Notes: a model not told the origin generated them from the letters alone. Shown: positions 21,116 through 33,664, counted from the first letter of the stretch. The stretch is DNA of 64,000 nt from Mesocentrotus franciscanus (GCA_037976565.1 CP137667.1:27152423-27216422); one strand, 5' to 3'. Program-made: numbers and translations.

Positions 21116-21513
21116 ATAAAGTTTTTCAATAAGGAAGAAGGAAGGAAAATGAGAGTATCATAAAAAGGTATAATAAGGCCAACATTGTGATGGAATAAAT
21201 GAAATTAAAATAATGAAATAATGCCTCACATTATTTTGTACGTTAGGGATATATTCTTGATAATTGAATTTTTGAATATTCTTTATTCAGCAATGAAAAT
21301 ACACGTATTGATCAATTACCCATTTTCATTTTCATTTTCATTCACGCAACTCGCTTTGCCAGCCGTATTCCAACTATGAAACAATTATATGATCAACCTT
21401 CACTAACTTTCAAAGATAGAATGTTTCACTTTTCTGTGTAGTTAATACACTGCTTTTAATGATCTCTTTGCTGAGTATAAACTTGATCAATTAGCAAGTC
21501 AGAATTACACACT

Positions 21514-21831
21514 TTAAAGATAAAGTTTAATTCAGGTTATGCGATTGCATTGTGAAACTGTGAAAACAATCGGGAATGGTTGCTTTACATAAAAATTTGT
21601 GTATACTGTGAGGTTTTGGAATTGTTAGAATTATACGAAATTGAAAATTTGAAAGTTTGGCCCTAAATTGTCACCTCTTTATTGAAGTTGCATTGCGAAT
21701 AAGAGGGCATTTGCAGAGCCGTCTTTTTCAGGGGACATTTTCTAAAGATATTCTTCCACACTAACATGAAATGAATTAAAAAGCTCACATTGTTGGTTTC
21801 ACCTGTTCCCGAACTCAACTTTTTCTTTTAG
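21514..21831 (+). mobile_element. MITE family W, copy 1
   Basis: Begins TTAAAGATAAAGTTTAATTC, continues GCGATTGCATTGTGAAACTG and ends CGAACTCAACTTTTTCTTTTA, so the right TTAA has mutated. It aligns along its whole length with copy 2 at 61936-62334, though it is shorter. Confidence 0.7.
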
Positions 21832-22943
21832 GGTTCTCGTTGGAGCATACTGCTTTCAAATTTAGTCCAATACTTAATACTTTATACATGTAATACATGT
21901 AATACATGTATACATGTTTTAAACGTCCGTTCACGATTGCATTATATGTTACATGTGTATTTTGTTATTTACCATTTCAGTCGGGGATGCTGACCTGTAC
22001 AGGTTTTTTCAAAGCCTGTACACCACGCCTTATCCGGATATGATATTTAGCTGTTGAAATAAGTACAATGCAAAGCAAGATAAATCATGTATTTCAGCAA
22101 ATACCAATTGACGGTTCTTACAAATATAATGTAGTATAGGTTCCGCAAACATTCATCACGCCTAATTGGAGAAATGCCATTTCTTGCACAATCTTATTGT
22201 GCATATAGATTAGAAATAAACATGATTTGTGCGAAATAAATCTCTTTATCCTAGCCTTCCTCCTCATCGTCTTACCCTCCCCCACTCTCTCTCTCTCCCA
22301 TCCTCTCTCTCTTTCTCTCTCTCTTCCTCTCTCTCCCTCTCTCTTTCCGCATCTTTTGTTTTCTCCCTCTCTCTCTTTCCCCTCTCTTCCCCTCTCTCTC
22401 TCTGTCTCTCTCCCTATCTCTTTCCGCATGTTTTGTTTTTTCTCTCTCCTTTTCCTCTCTTCCCTCCCCCCTCTCTCTCTCTCTCTCTCTCTCAGACACA
22501 GCTCACAATACACGCATATACATCTTTTTCTCATCTCTCCCTCTCACTGTTTCCCTTTAAACATTTCGCACAATTAATCCATGCATGAAATAAACTGAAT
22601 ACCGATAATTAAAATCATGCATGCATGCCCTCCTTTATTTACTATTCTGTGTAATTCAAGGTTAAAAGTTTATGAACAAAATGAACTTTCCTCCAATACA
22701 ATGTATACTTTTGGCAAGTAAGTTGATCGGTAATGCACATCAAACAACACACATGGAATGTATTCGCAAAGAACGTGTGGATTTTGGAGGAAAAAAATCA
22801 AGTTAAGGAACTATTTTTATTTAGAATTATATAATCCTCATGTTGTAAATGTGTTTATTAATAAAGAATAAAGTACAATCAATAAAGTAACTACAATATA
22901 TGCTAACTTATTATAAATCGTATATAACATGTTGCATCATTTA
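21832..22943. other. Spacer with CT tract, downstream of the 561-aa gene
   Basis: Holds ACATGTAAT triplication at about 21886-21915, a CT/CCCTCT simple repeat at about 22272-22500 and AT-rich DNA. TTTATT at 22939-22944 and 22854-22859 reads AATAAA on the minus strand, giving candidate poly(A) signals for the gene ending at 22944. Confidence 0.6.
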
Positions 22944-24629
22944 TTACGGGCTGTTACAGAGCGATTTCTCCAGCTCCTTGAATCTCGGATCCAGAGACGC
23001 TCTCCGCGTCGTGTCTGCGCGTGCGAGATCCTTCATCTTTTGACGCAAGATGGCGACGTCGCCGCCGGCTTCAACTTCTCTTTTCGACGTTTTCAACATC
23101 AAGTGCGCGGGAAGCGTCCTTACGATACGACGGATCACGTGAAAGTCGACATCTTCCTCATCCTTGACGTCACCACCGCATTGTGCATTGCCTTTATGGT
23201 CCTTATCTTGGTTTTCGTTTTCGCTGCTCGCACCCCAAATGTGATTGCTGTCCGTCTTCGGTAAATTTGAGGATAGGTGTGTTTTCGCGGTACCTTCACG
23301 TTTGTTCTTTTGCAAGGTAGAGTTGGCGGATTTAACCGCTTTAATGCCACTTCCTTGTGGTTGTCGCTTTGAGCGTTCCTGGTTTGATTTTGCGGTGCTG
23401 TCACGGCGTGAACCTCGTCTTGACCTGCCGTGACCGCTTTCGCTTGAATGCAACGCTCGTTTCAACCTATCGCTTTTGGTTGACCTCTCTAATATGGTAT
23501 AGTCACTCTGCTGCCGAACTAACTGCGGTTTTCGGTCAGTGATAGGTGAGTTTGGAAGGCTCACGCTTCCTGGTCTGTGTATTTCCGAGGCAGATGGTGC
23601 GGTCGGAGGCGGTGACCGCGCTTTTACCGTCATATTTGGCGCGGTCTGGGGCGGTGAAGACGAGGTCAAGAACGATGCATCTCTCTCAGGGTTCGAAATC
23701 GGAGATAATTTCAAGTCATTTGTTAACTGAGACTGCGGTGGCGGTTGAGATTGAAGTGGGGGAACCGGAAGAGATTTTTTGAAAGTCATGGCAAATAGTC
23801 CAAGTGCTCTTACTTTTAGTACTGGGAACCTTGTTTTAGGTTTAGCCGCTTCTGCAGTACCTTCAGAGCTTGATTTTGGCTTATTTAGAGGATCCGCTTC
23901 TTCCGTAGCCTCCTTTTTTTCTTCTAGTTCAGGCTCAGCAGTTACCTTACAGTCGTCTACCTTTTCTTCCACAACTTCTTCAGCTTCTTTCTCAGGTTCA
24001 AGTTTTTGTTTCCAAGCACCTGACATCGGAAGTGGCTTTATTATCTTTTCTCGCCTCGCTCCGAAAACTCCCCTACTTGCAAGGTCTCGTTTCTCTTCCT
24101 CTTTCTTATCACGTTCAGCTTGACCGCTTTCTTTAGTCGCTCTGGCCGCTGCTTCCTGCCCATCGGGTTTAGATTCGGCCTGCTGCTGTAGATCTGCAGA
24201 TGAAGCACCTTGATCAATCACGATCGCCTTTGACGATTCTTCAAGAGACTCTTCTTCGAGTTTCACCTGCATGAAGTCCTTGCTCTCAGGGCTCTTACTC
24301 GACTTTGGCTTAAAAGAAAACACGTATTCTTCTTTCAACCAGCTGTTATCCCCCTCCTGAGGCGGCGGAGGGATGCGGTTGAGGTACTTGGGTCTCTGCG
24401 CGGCTTTCACGAAACGGAGCTCGTTGTCCTGGTCAAACACCTGCTTCATGAAGAAACTTCGCTGGTTCCATGACATCGCCGTTTCTCGTTTCCTCTTCTC
24501 TTTGTCGATCTTCTTAAGGGTGGCAGCTAATCGTCGTTCCTCACCGGGGTTTCCCAGAGAGATCCCAGGCCCCCCGCTCTGACCACCCTGCGACTCCATG
24601 CGAGTATTACGTCCAACCTTTTGCGCCAT
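22944..24629 (-). CDS. Conserved-looking 561-residue protein of unknown function, single coding exon
   Basis: A long intact frame in GC-richer DNA than its surroundings. The ATG at 24629 has the ideal context GCCATGG; upstream frame extension uses non-ATG codons only. Residues 1-110 form a compact basic block (ERRLAATLKKIDKEKRKRE at 31-49, MSWNQRSFFMKQVFDQDNEL at 52-71, PKYLNRIPPPPQEGDNSWL at 80-98). About 110-490 is Glu/Lys/Ser/Pro-rich and probably disordered, with acidic (EKEAEEVVEEKVDD) and Arg/Ser-rich (GRSRRGSRRDS) parts. The last 70 residues look helical (DFHVIRRIVRTLPAHLMLK, DVAILRQKMKDLARADTTRR, DPRFKELEKSL). No signal peptide, membrane helix or catalytic motif is seen. I do not recognise the family. 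The two folded ends suggest an intracellular adaptor or scaffold, which is inference only. Confidence 0.8.
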   Translation of the reverse strand: MAQKVGRNTRMESQGGQSGGPGISLGNPGEERRLAATLKKIDKEKRKRETAMSWNQRSFFMKQVFDQDNELRFVKAAQRPKYLNRIPPPPQEGDNSWLKEEYVFSFKPKSSKSPESKDFMQVKLEEESLEESSKAIVIDQGASSADLQQQAESKPDGQEAAARATKESGQAERDKKEEEKRDLASRGVFGARREKIIKPLPMSGAWKQKLEPEKEAEEVVEEKVDDCKVTAEPELEEKKEATEEADPLNKPKSSSEGTAEAAKPKTRFPVLKVRALGLFAMTFKKSLPVPPLQSQPPPQSQLTNDLKLSPISNPERDASFLTSSSPPQTAPNMTVKARSPPPTAPSASEIHRPGSVSLPNSPITDRKPQLVRQQSDYTILERSTKSDRLKRALHSSESGHGRSRRGSRRDSTAKSNQERSKRQPQGSGIKAVKSANSTLQKNKREGTAKTHLSSNLPKTDSNHIWGASSENENQDKDHKGNAQCGGDVKDEEDVDFHVIRRIVRTLPAHLMLKTSKREVEAGGDVAILRQKMKDLARADTTRRASLDPRFKELEKSLCNSP

Positions 24630-24877
24630 GGCCCTCAACGAACAGAACTTGAACCGATGATCAGTTTTTTATGATTGCCTGCAGAAAGAAGTTGGAAAGA
24701 GAAGACGATTTTGTTAGGACATTTCTTCTTTACATGATAATAATGGAAGTGCAGTATAACATCATCTTCGATGTGTACTTTTTAACACTATTTACATATT
24801 TTAACAGACGAATTGTCCTGTAAAACCCCAATCGCATTTGCAAGGATGATGCCACAATAACAAGAAACCGGATTACC
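24630..24877 (-). other. Probable 5'UTR and 5'UTR intron of the 561-aa gene
   Basis: On the minus strand, ttctttctgcag gives a strong acceptor ending at 24679, 49 nt before the ATG. CGAG/GTAATC near 24877 gives a plausible donor for a noncoding first exon lying above 24877. The intron would be about 198 bp. The donor is not a perfect consensus, so the upstream exon is uncertain. Confidence 0.35.
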
Positions 24878-25404
24878 TCGAATGACCAAGAATCGTCGGT
24901 TTCAGTTGTTGGGCAATCTCGGTAAAGTAATTTTCATTTCGATCTGTCGTTGTCTTGGTATCGGCCGCATCGATGTGACTGGGGTCTTTAAAAACCCGTG
25001 GGGTGTTTGAACACACCAATATTACCCTCCAGTAGTTTACAGTTGCACCAAAGCTTCACAGAAACAATCAATTGTCCCTCACATTTAAGATGAAGACGAC
25101 AAAGACTATGGTCAGATAAAGACTGTGATCCTCCCTCCCGAAGGAACCCGCTCCTTCAATATAATTCCACGTGTTAAGCCAACCCTTTTCCCGGCCATTT
25201 TAAGATGCATTTAAGCCTATTGTTGTGGTGAAGGCGCCCGTTAATGCCATCGCCCCCAACTTGTGTAGACACCATTGTTGCGACACCTTGAACACACATC
25301 GATCGGTTTAGTGCAATCGTGAATAGAGAGAAAGGGCAAAGTGTGCAGCTATTCGGGTGTTGCTTGGATATTGGCATTCGTGTTTAGATAATAAAACCGT
25401 TAAG
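24878..25404. other. Probable promoter side of the 561-aa gene
   Basis: Upstream flank of the minus-strand gene. No clear TATA box; TTTTTAAAG on the minus strand near 24990 is the nearest AT-rich candidate. No other gene seen. Confidence 0.3.
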
Positions 25405-25575
25405 GGACATGGTATGGGGTTCGAATCCCTACCGCACCACTTGGAAAGACATTAAGCTGCATATGCCACACTAGACCCAGGTGTAGAAATGGATACCTGG
25501 TGCGACTTATTCATTGAATGCATTGAGCGCCACGGTTACCGGAGCTACATGTTTAATACTATTATAACTATTCGA
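25405..25575 (+). mobile_element. tRNA-derived SINE fragment (same family as 48003)
   Basis: Contains the B box GGGGTTCGAATCCCTACC, followed by AGACATTAAGCTGCATATGCC and ACCCAGGTGTAGAAATGG. The SINE at 48003-48275 has B box GGTTCGAGCCC, AGACATTAATCTACATTTGCC and ACCCAGGTGTTAAATG. The A-box half is degraded, so this is not a tRNA gene. Confidence 0.65.
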
Positions 25576-25639
25576 AATTCTTTGGAAGCGCAAAGACATT
25601 ATATCATGATATGATATGCGCTATGTTATCATTATAAAG

Positions 25640-25735
25640 GTCTGTTTGGAGCCTGAAGGGCATTATTTTGTATACGCTTGAACAAAAGATTTACGCCATT
25701 CTTGCTCCGACCGGATAAATAAAGGTCTAAGGGAT
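25640..25735 (+). repeat. Hairpin element H, copy 2
   Basis: AAGGTCTGTTTGGAGCCTGAAGGGC opens and GCCATTCTTGCTCC closes the segment, related in layout to the hairpin at 12979-13030. ATAAAGGTCT also occurs at both ends. Confidence 0.4.
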
Positions 25736-26417
25736 TCATATGGACGAATGATAAACTCATCCCCCAAATCATAAATTTCTATCTTAGGTCTGCCCTATAT
25801 CTTCACCACCTGCTAATCATGTTCTGTAATAGTGGTTACCCCCATTTCTAGGTCGCCGTCTAAACACATTATTCACTTGTTCCGTAATACTTTAAACAAT
25901 TATTTATAAACGGGCTCTGCATGGGTTCAATTGATAGAATTAACAGATCGATATTCGGTGGTGTATTGTCATAAAATTGATTCACGGGGGAGAAAAATGT
26001 GTGAAATGCCATCATAACGGGTTTCATGGGAGGAGAAGGACGTTTATCTATGCTGTTCTATTTACTATATTGACGATTTTTCACTTCGAAGGTGTATAGG
26101 TATGAAACGAAATTCGATTAATGTGAGCTTTATTGATTGATGCAATAAGAAGTTTGTGATATATATAGATTTTGAGGCTGTAAACTAGAAATGGGAAAAT
26201 AAAATAAGAATCAGAGTGATACAAATAATTACAAGAAATGGATACAAGGGAGTAAATGCAAGGAGTATAAATGGGTGCCGAAAAAAAAATGGTGCGCCAA
26301 ACAAAAACAAATTATTTTGTCGAATAGATGCAAAAATGCAAATAAAATAAAAATATCCAGAAAACATAGCATAATTCACCGATCTTACGAATACATCTTT
26401 CGTTACTTCTTCTCTTC

Positions 26418-26466
<49 letters not shown>

Positions 26467-26617
26467 GTTGTACTACTACTACTACTACTACTCCTATTAC
26501 TACTACTATTACTACTACTATTACTACTACTACAACAACTACTACTACTACTGCTAATTCTACTACTACTACTACTACTGCTACTACTACTACTACTACC
26601 ACTACTACTACTACTAT

Positions 26618-26667
<50 letters not shown>

Positions 26668-26786
26668 TTACTACTACTACTACAACTACTACTACTATTA
26701 CTACTACTACTACTACTACAGCTACTACTCCTCCTCATCCTACTACTACTACTACTCCTACTACTACTGCTGCTGCTGCTGCCACG
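26418..26786 (+). repeat. CTA/ACT trinucleotide microsatellite
   Basis: About 370 bp of nearly pure CTA repeats with single-base interruptions. Poly-Leu, poly-Tyr or poly-Ser frames over it are artefacts. Confidence 0.95.
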
Positions 26787-27060
26787 ACTACTATGATGAT
26801 AGTAAATATTATGATATATAATAAGTAATAATGATTATAATAATAATCACAATAATAATGATAATATTCATAATATTCATATCATTTTAATCAACAAGAA
26901 CAACAACAACAGCGCTTGACTTTCTTTTCTGAGTTTATTCAGTTAAGCATTCTTCATTCTTATAATCGGCATTTAGTATTACAACTTTTGTTTGTCAAAT
27001 TAATTGGTTTTCATATCGCCTTTGTTAGACATCACTCAACCGGCTTCCCTTCATTCACCG

Positions 27061-27091
<31 letters not shown>

Positions 27092-29429
27092 TCCACCAGC
27101 CTCCCTTCCTCCTTCCCTAACGCCACCTATCCACTTATTTATCTCTTTCTCTAATTGGGTCTCTCCGACTCCGTCGTTCCTGATCAGTGTCCGCCCTCCA
27201 CCAGTTTGATCTTCTTCTCCCTCCTTCATCACATCTTACAGTGCACTTTCCGAAGGACATTCGGAGATTAGAAAGACAATCGAAAGGCGTGAAAGGGGTA
27301 CACAATGTTGTGAAGTAGCAAAGACAAATACTACTCCCTGGGACTGCCCTTTTATGTTCTTTTCACCTCTTAATTGTGGGCCTGTATACAGGAAAGTGGT
27401 CTGGTGCTGGAGGTCGGTTTAGGCCGCTTTGCTTTGAAGTTAAAGAAGTTTTGGTCTAATTGAATAACAATCGTAAGGTACATGCGAACATCCCTGATGG
27501 TCAATACTTGTATAATAGCTTTTTAAAACGTAGAGGTTTTGTCACACGTGACTACTGGTGCCATGGCAACGAGTATAAAAAAGAGTCAGGTGGGAAAGAG
27601 AAAGAAAAGAAGAGAGAGTGACAGTGTGTGTGTGTGTGCGTGTACATGTATGTGGGTGTCAGAGAGGGTTGGCAAGAAAGAAGAATACGGAGATTTATAT
27701 GAGAATTAAAGGAGAGAACGAGAGACGATGTGGTGCACAGCAAAAAAAAAATGCAAAGGACAATTAGAGAGGTAGAAATGATATAAAGAAAAACAAAGAG
27801 AGAGAGAGAGAGAGAGAGAGTAGAGCAAAGTTGCAGTGGGAGAAAGAAAGGGAAAGAGGGGAGATGTTGACGGATTGCGTTTGGGATCGGTAGATGCATT
27901 TAGTATTAAAAAAAGGTCTACATAAAGTTACATGAGTGAAGAGGATATAAGCGTACATGAATACATAGTGCGAAGTATCGCGGGGAAAAGGATTCTAGTC
28001 TGTCACAGGGTTGGCTTCTAAAGGAGTAATTACTGGTTTTCTTGATACAGTATATTGTTTTTGTTCATGTTTGTTTCCTGTCGTGTTCCACTGTTGAATA
28101 ATGAAACACAAAAAGATACCTTTAAAGCGAAGAAGCCTCTCCCAAGCTCTAAGAGGACATTGAATTCCTTAAAGGATAAGAATCGCAACAGATTGTTGAA
28201 CTGTTCGAACCAAAGAGAACAAATTAGACCCTTATGAGCAATAACTTGATTATCCAATATCTAACTGGCTTCGATAAGGGGAGGGGGGGGGGTCCAAAAC
28301 AAGTTTGGAATGTACAGGTTTAATAACAGTTAGACTGAAGTTTTCGATCAAACAGGGTATCTCGCGTTAATAATTAAAACAATCATCCTCATTGGCGAAA
28401 CACCTGTTCTTTCACACAAAAAATTACTAGTATTTTGAAAATCATTTTCAATTTATCCCCTTGACCCGATATTTTACCCATAGTTATCCTTCAGTTGTTT
28501 TCATTCCCTTTTCTTTTATTCAATTATTTATTTATATATTTATTTAGTTATTTATCTATCTATTTATCTATTATTCATTCATTTATATTTTTCGGGGGAG
28601 GCTGTTTTTGTTTTGTTTTGCTTCGTTTATTTCCCCCTTCAATTTAGGCAAACAATTCATAAAACTGAACACCGGTACTTTTAGAATCAAACGTTACTAT
28701 TTCCTGTAAATTGTAGATAACACCATGAATTACAATCGGATAGATAATGCTAGACAACAAAACAATTTATTGCAACCAACCGCATTGCAAACGTAAAAAG
28801 CAAGGTCTGAAATGTTCCAAAATTGCTGTAAGATATGATTATCTGACAGAAAGGGGGTTTCAGGTATTACGGATGAGGAGTTGAGGGGCTGTCACACGTG
28901 CCTAGTAAACAGATTTTGGGGCTGGTTCTTTTTTGTTCCTTTCTTCCATTCTGTCTTTCGTGTGTTCTTGTTTTGTTCTTCCTTTTCTTTGATTCTTTAT
29001 TTGTAGCAGGGGGCATGTGCCCTTCTGCGCTCTCCTAAACTGCCACTGAAAGGAGGAGGGGAGGGGGTGGGGGGGATTATGTACACAATGTCCCCAGAGG
29101 CAAATTGGTCACGTATCAATCAAACGAGATGAAAAAGTGTAAATAAATAAATCTCGGGACAATTAAACACCTGCGCAGTCGAACACATATTATTTGTTTT
29201 GGTCTCATTACATTCACTAAGCAAAGAACATGACATCACAATAGATGTTTATCGTAGATAATTGGCTATAAGCGGCTGCTAACACGGATTGAACCCTCTG
29301 CCTACGGCAGCTGGTGGCTCATGTATTAAGCTTATGGGGATAAGAGGGTAGGCCATTTTCGTAATTTAACGACTTTTAATGCTTTGCACCTTCGGGAAAT
29401 GACTTGATACGAAGTATTCCATTCCCCAT
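26787..29429. other. Intergenic region without recognised genes
   Basis: Contains CT repeats at about 27063-27092, GT at 27625-27640, GA at 27798-27820, G-runs at 28280-28291 and 29060-29074, and ATTT-rich sequence near 28520-28590. No coding exon, RNA gene or TIR element was recognised. Confidence 0.5.
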
Positions 29430-29578
29430 TTACAAATAATTGTATTTCAATTGCCAGAATGGAGATTGCATAATTTGTGTTTTTATGTAAGGCAAGGTTA
29501 GGTAGGGTTGACCTACCTTGCAAAAATCAATGTATATAATTTGCATTCTAACTATTGAAATACAATTATTCATAACAT
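29430..29578 (+). repeat. Foldback element G, copy 1
   Basis: AATAATTGTATTTCAATTGC near 29435 is complementary to TATTGAAATACAATTATT near 29553; the centre carries the palindrome AAGGTTAGGTAGGGTTGACC...ACCTTGC. A related element lies at 58545-58665. Confidence 0.65.
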
Positions 29579-30415
29579 TTTTTTTGCATTACATGTTACT
29601 ACATTACTATAATTGTCCATTCGGGGGTGGGGGGGGATTATCCCTTTTTCACATTCATTCATTTCCCTTTCTCCCAATCGACACATTTATATTTCTCAAA
29701 TCTCTTTTTTTTTTTAGTATGTGAAGTTATAATGATGAACTCAAATACCTAACATGTACAACTCAACAATTAAGTTATTCCCAAAAGACACAGCGCAACC
29801 TACAAAACCGAGTACTAGCACCATCATACTTCTCCAAGAAATTGCCCACGGTCGTAAATACGTATACCTTTAAATTATCATGTCCATTATTAGCAAACCA
29901 TAACACGGTCATCATTTTCAGTTCTTTTTATGTTTTATTTGATGCTTATTACCTTTTTAAAAATCTGATATTGGGCGTATAGTTTGTGTGTGTGTGTGTG
30001 ATAAATAATAATTGCATTGTCGACCGAGATATGCGTAGTTAAAACAAAGTTCACTTGACCTACTTACCAATTAGTACAAAGCGGTGAACTTCGAAACCAA
30101 TTTTCATCCTAATGGGGACACTTGACGCTTATTAAGTCATACGGTAACTGTTTGCCTTTGCTTTTATTGCTCCTTCATTCCATGAACAACAAAACAGACT
30201 TATCATGTATGTTTTAAGATAGCATGTATTCTAATAATACATTATTTTTGGGGTTAAAATAAGGAATATTGGCATATTTAACATCATGACAAGATTGAAT
30301 CCAGCGTAGTAAAGATTCGTAATCTGCATTTTTAGTTAGTGTGGTCATTCCTCGGAGCTTTAAGTGAATTGGAGATTTTACACTCCAGTTTGTAGTATTT
30401 TCAATTCGCAGTATA
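29579..30415. other. Intergenic region without recognised genes
   Basis: AT-rich DNA with a G-run near 29624-29637 and a short GT repeat at 29985-30000. Nothing else recognised. Confidence 0.5.
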
Positions 30416-30583
30416 TACAGTCGAACCTGCTTTAGTGACCACCTGTCTACACAGACTGTCTGAATAGACAGGTTTCACTGTATATGAAAATTGATACGGA
30501 TTATTTCTCGCTTTACTCTTATTCCCTGTATTTTCAGTACGGCCTTTTCCCTACCTTTCACCATTCACCATGTTCAATATTAG

Positions 30584-30638
<55 letters not shown>

Positions 30639-30827
30639 TGAAACATGTCTATAAAGACCACCCAAGGTAGACAAGAAAAGTGGTCTGTATAGGCAGGTGG
30701 TCTTTTTGTACAGGTTCCTTTAGTACATGTTTCAATGAGAAACCATTTTCAAGGGAAACAAAAAATGTGATCTTTGTAGACAGGTGGTCTTTCTATACAG
30801 GTAGTCACTAAAGCAGGTTTGACTGTA
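30416..30827 (+). mobile_element. TA-flanked MITE with internal TA array
   Basis: Left end TACAGTCGAACCTGCTTTAG, right end CTAAAGCAGGTTTGACTGTA: inverted repeats of about 29 bp flanked by TA, as in Tc1/mariner-type elements. Sub-terminal repeats of the word AGACAGGTGGTCTTT / AAGACCAC occur several times inside. A TA array occupies about 30588-30634. No transposase. Confidence 0.8.
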
Positions 30828-31369
30828 TTTATATAATTATAAGCAACTGTAGTAAACAAATAAGAGACGTAAATGTCCAATATCCCACACACACACACAT
30901 ACAAAACACTTTGGAATCAAACCGGCCCCTTTCATATCTGATTGTAGTAAATGTGATTATAGGCATTTTGTTGCCAAGCAACACCAAACACAAATCGCCG
31001 AAAATGCGGATACCAACGTACATAGAAAATTGACAAAGCACAGAAAACAAGCTGACCATAAATTTCGATGACCTAGACTCCTAGAGGGTAAAGGTCACGG
31101 TCGAGTCAGTTGTACAGTCATTTGTGATATATCATTGAGCCAGAAATAACTGCCTATTGTATGTAGGATAGAGGTATTTCGGGGTATTGAAACCGGATTC
31201 TTTGTGAAAAGCGAATAGAACTGTCATGAATTGTGGTATCAGCAAATGAATTATGCATCTATTTCGATGTGCATTTGTATATCTCGTTTTTATTCCGTTT
31301 TTATTCCGTCATCTATTCATACTTGTCTCTATGTGTTTCCATTCAAATGTTGTCTGTCTTTGACTTTGT

Positions 31370-31523
31370 CTTTGACTACCCCTCTCTCACCCCGCGCCTT
31401 TCCTCTCTCTGTCTGTCTCTGCATATCTGTATTTCTGTCTGTCTCTCTGTCTCTTTCTCTGTCTCTTTCTCTGTCTCTCCCTTTCTCTGTCTCTCTTTCT
31501 CTCTCTCTCTCTCTCTCTCCCTT

Positions 31524-31557
<34 letters not shown>

Positions 31558-31760
31558 CCTCCCTCCCCCTCTCTTTCTCTCCCTTCCCCTCGCTCTCCCT
31601 CATCTATCTACATCTACATCTAAGGTGGTACTGGACAGGACCAATTGGTATACACGTCCAGACACCCTTTCTCTATTCTCTCTCACTCTCTCCCCCTCTC
31701 TCTCCCCCATCCCGTAATTTTACATCTCTCTCCTCTCGTTTCTCTTTTTTCTACTTCTCT

Positions 31761-31795
<35 letters not shown>

Positions 31796-31815
31796 TCTCT
31801 CTCTCCCTCACTTCA
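31370..31815 (+). repeat. CT-rich simple repeats
   Basis: CT, CTGT and CCCTCT repeats interrupted by about 100 bp of mixed sequence near 31600-31670. Long Ser/Leu frames are artefacts. Confidence 0.9.
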
Positions 31816-32237
31816 TTTTTGTTTATACAAACATTTATCAATCAGGGCCTGTCATCCCGTGAATATGTTTTTTCCACAGTGTTACACCATATGCATTAGT
31901 TTGTAACCTCCTTGATTTTTTTCTTTCTTCTTTTTTAATCATGAAGACAGTTGCAAAGAAAATTGGAAAATTGGCTAATTATCTTAAAAGAATCAGTAGG
32001 CCTTTGAGTACTGATCAGTGTTTACATATTGGATATAAAAGGCTAGCACTGTTGCTTATAATTAGGCATAATCATCATTTTAATTGCTTATGATGTTTAA
32101 GTGATTTATTTTTGTTCAAAGAGAACTCCCTTATCTCCAACACATGATACATATGCATATAAGCTAAAGATACAACTGTCAATAAATATAGGACAAACAA
32201 AAATTGAAAAGGGTACTTTATACACATGTACACCACG

Positions 32238-32392
32238 AAATGAAAGTACGTATATCATTTCTATCAATTTAGATTTTCGTGATAATTGCATGAAGAAGGT
32301 AAACAAGAAGAAGAAGAAGAAGAAGAAGAAGAAGAAGAAGAAGAAGAAGAAGAAGAAGAAGAAGAAAAGAAGAAGAAGAAGAAGAAGGCGCT
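32238..32392 (+). repeat. Shared 70-bp motif followed by GAA array
   Basis: GTACGTATATCATTTCTATC, then AATTTAGATTTTCGTGATAA and TTGCATGAAGAAGGTAAAC lead straight into a GAA array (32309-32392). The same motif in reverse orientation, next to a CTT array, is at about 54258-54320. The repeated pairing suggests a retroposon or MITE 3' end whose tail grew into the microsatellite. Confidence 0.7.
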
Positions 32393-33454
32393 GATCAAAA
32401 CAACAAGCACCATATATGTATACTCTGTTTTGTAATATTTGTCATCACTCATTTTCATAGAAACTCATAAGAAAAAATAGTTTTGCTTACATATATAATA
32501 ATGCGGCTCGTGAAACATAACATCATAACAACATGCCGGAACAAAATCATAGCAACAACTTAAGAAACTTACCTCGTTCGGTAGACAAACTTTGCGTTTC
32601 CCATCTTCCTCAGTTAAATATCCCTCACTGAATTGCTCGGAAAGCTTAGCTTACATCGTGTCACAAAAATGATAGGATTCCACCAAATTTATACTTGGCA
32701 ACATAACCTATGCAAGGGCTAAACGTACAGACTTGACTGTCGTCTGGGGCTTTTGTGAATGCCACAACCTGCTCAGTATTCGATCTATTATAGTTTTATT
32801 GGTAGTTTCCAATATCCGCCATGGAATGCCCCGAGCATGAAAGGCATAACACTGCCCGGCTATTCGGCTGTACTATAGATTTAATGGGATTGTCTATTAT
32901 CCACGGATTCAGCACTTGGTGTCTTTCTACGCGCTGATCTTCTATTTTGTTTGGGGGTTCCGGTTATTGTTGTCGTTGTTATTTGTTTGTTAGATATAGT
33001 GGCAACTAGTCACTTTTGACTATTATTTCTAACTATTATAACTAGTTTGAGCAAAGTACTTGTTCAAAAGAAAATAATCAAACAAAGAGTTAAAAATATA
33101 TCTTTCCAAAATATTGTTTCCACCTATTTTTTCGTTGTCTTGACAACACCTTATCGAGTTTTCTTTATACGTAGGCCTCTCAGGAAAATTCCCTGTCTCT
33201 AGATTCTCTTCAAGTTGCAAATTTAAAAATCGGAAAGCTCTCATTTAATGCCAAAGGCGCTTTAATGCTGGTATAAGTGCATCTCCTTATTCGATTAAGA
33301 AAAATATGAAGTCCTCAGGAACCATGAATGTTATATTCAGTGATTTTTAAGTCACATTAATTTCATAATCTGAGGGCGGGGGGTGACACACGGAGTCAAA
33401 GTTAGAATTAACAGTGAATAGATTATAAAGTCTCATACCAGGTGCCATTGACAT
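32393..33454. other. Intergenic region without recognised genes
   Basis: No exon or transposon recognised. A G-run occurs at 33374-33382. Confidence 0.5.
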
Positions 33455-33469
33455 TTTATTATTTTATTA

Positions 33470-33561
<92 letters not shown>

Positions 33562-33585
33562 ATTATTATTATTATTATTATCATT

Positions 33586-33664
<79 letters not shown>

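Noticed and set aside
24630..24638. Upstream start (TTG) for the 561-aa protein
   Set aside because: Non-ATG; the next codon set includes GCCATGG at 24629, the better start.
25405..25450. tRNA gene suggested by GGTTCGAATCC
   Set aside because: No matching acceptor, D or anticodon stems; the body matches the SINE at 48003. The same reasoning applies to 15.6, 15.8, 38.3 and 48.0 kb.
26275..26796. Poly-Leu/Tyr and poly-Ser frames
   Set aside because: Pure CTA microsatellite in different frames.
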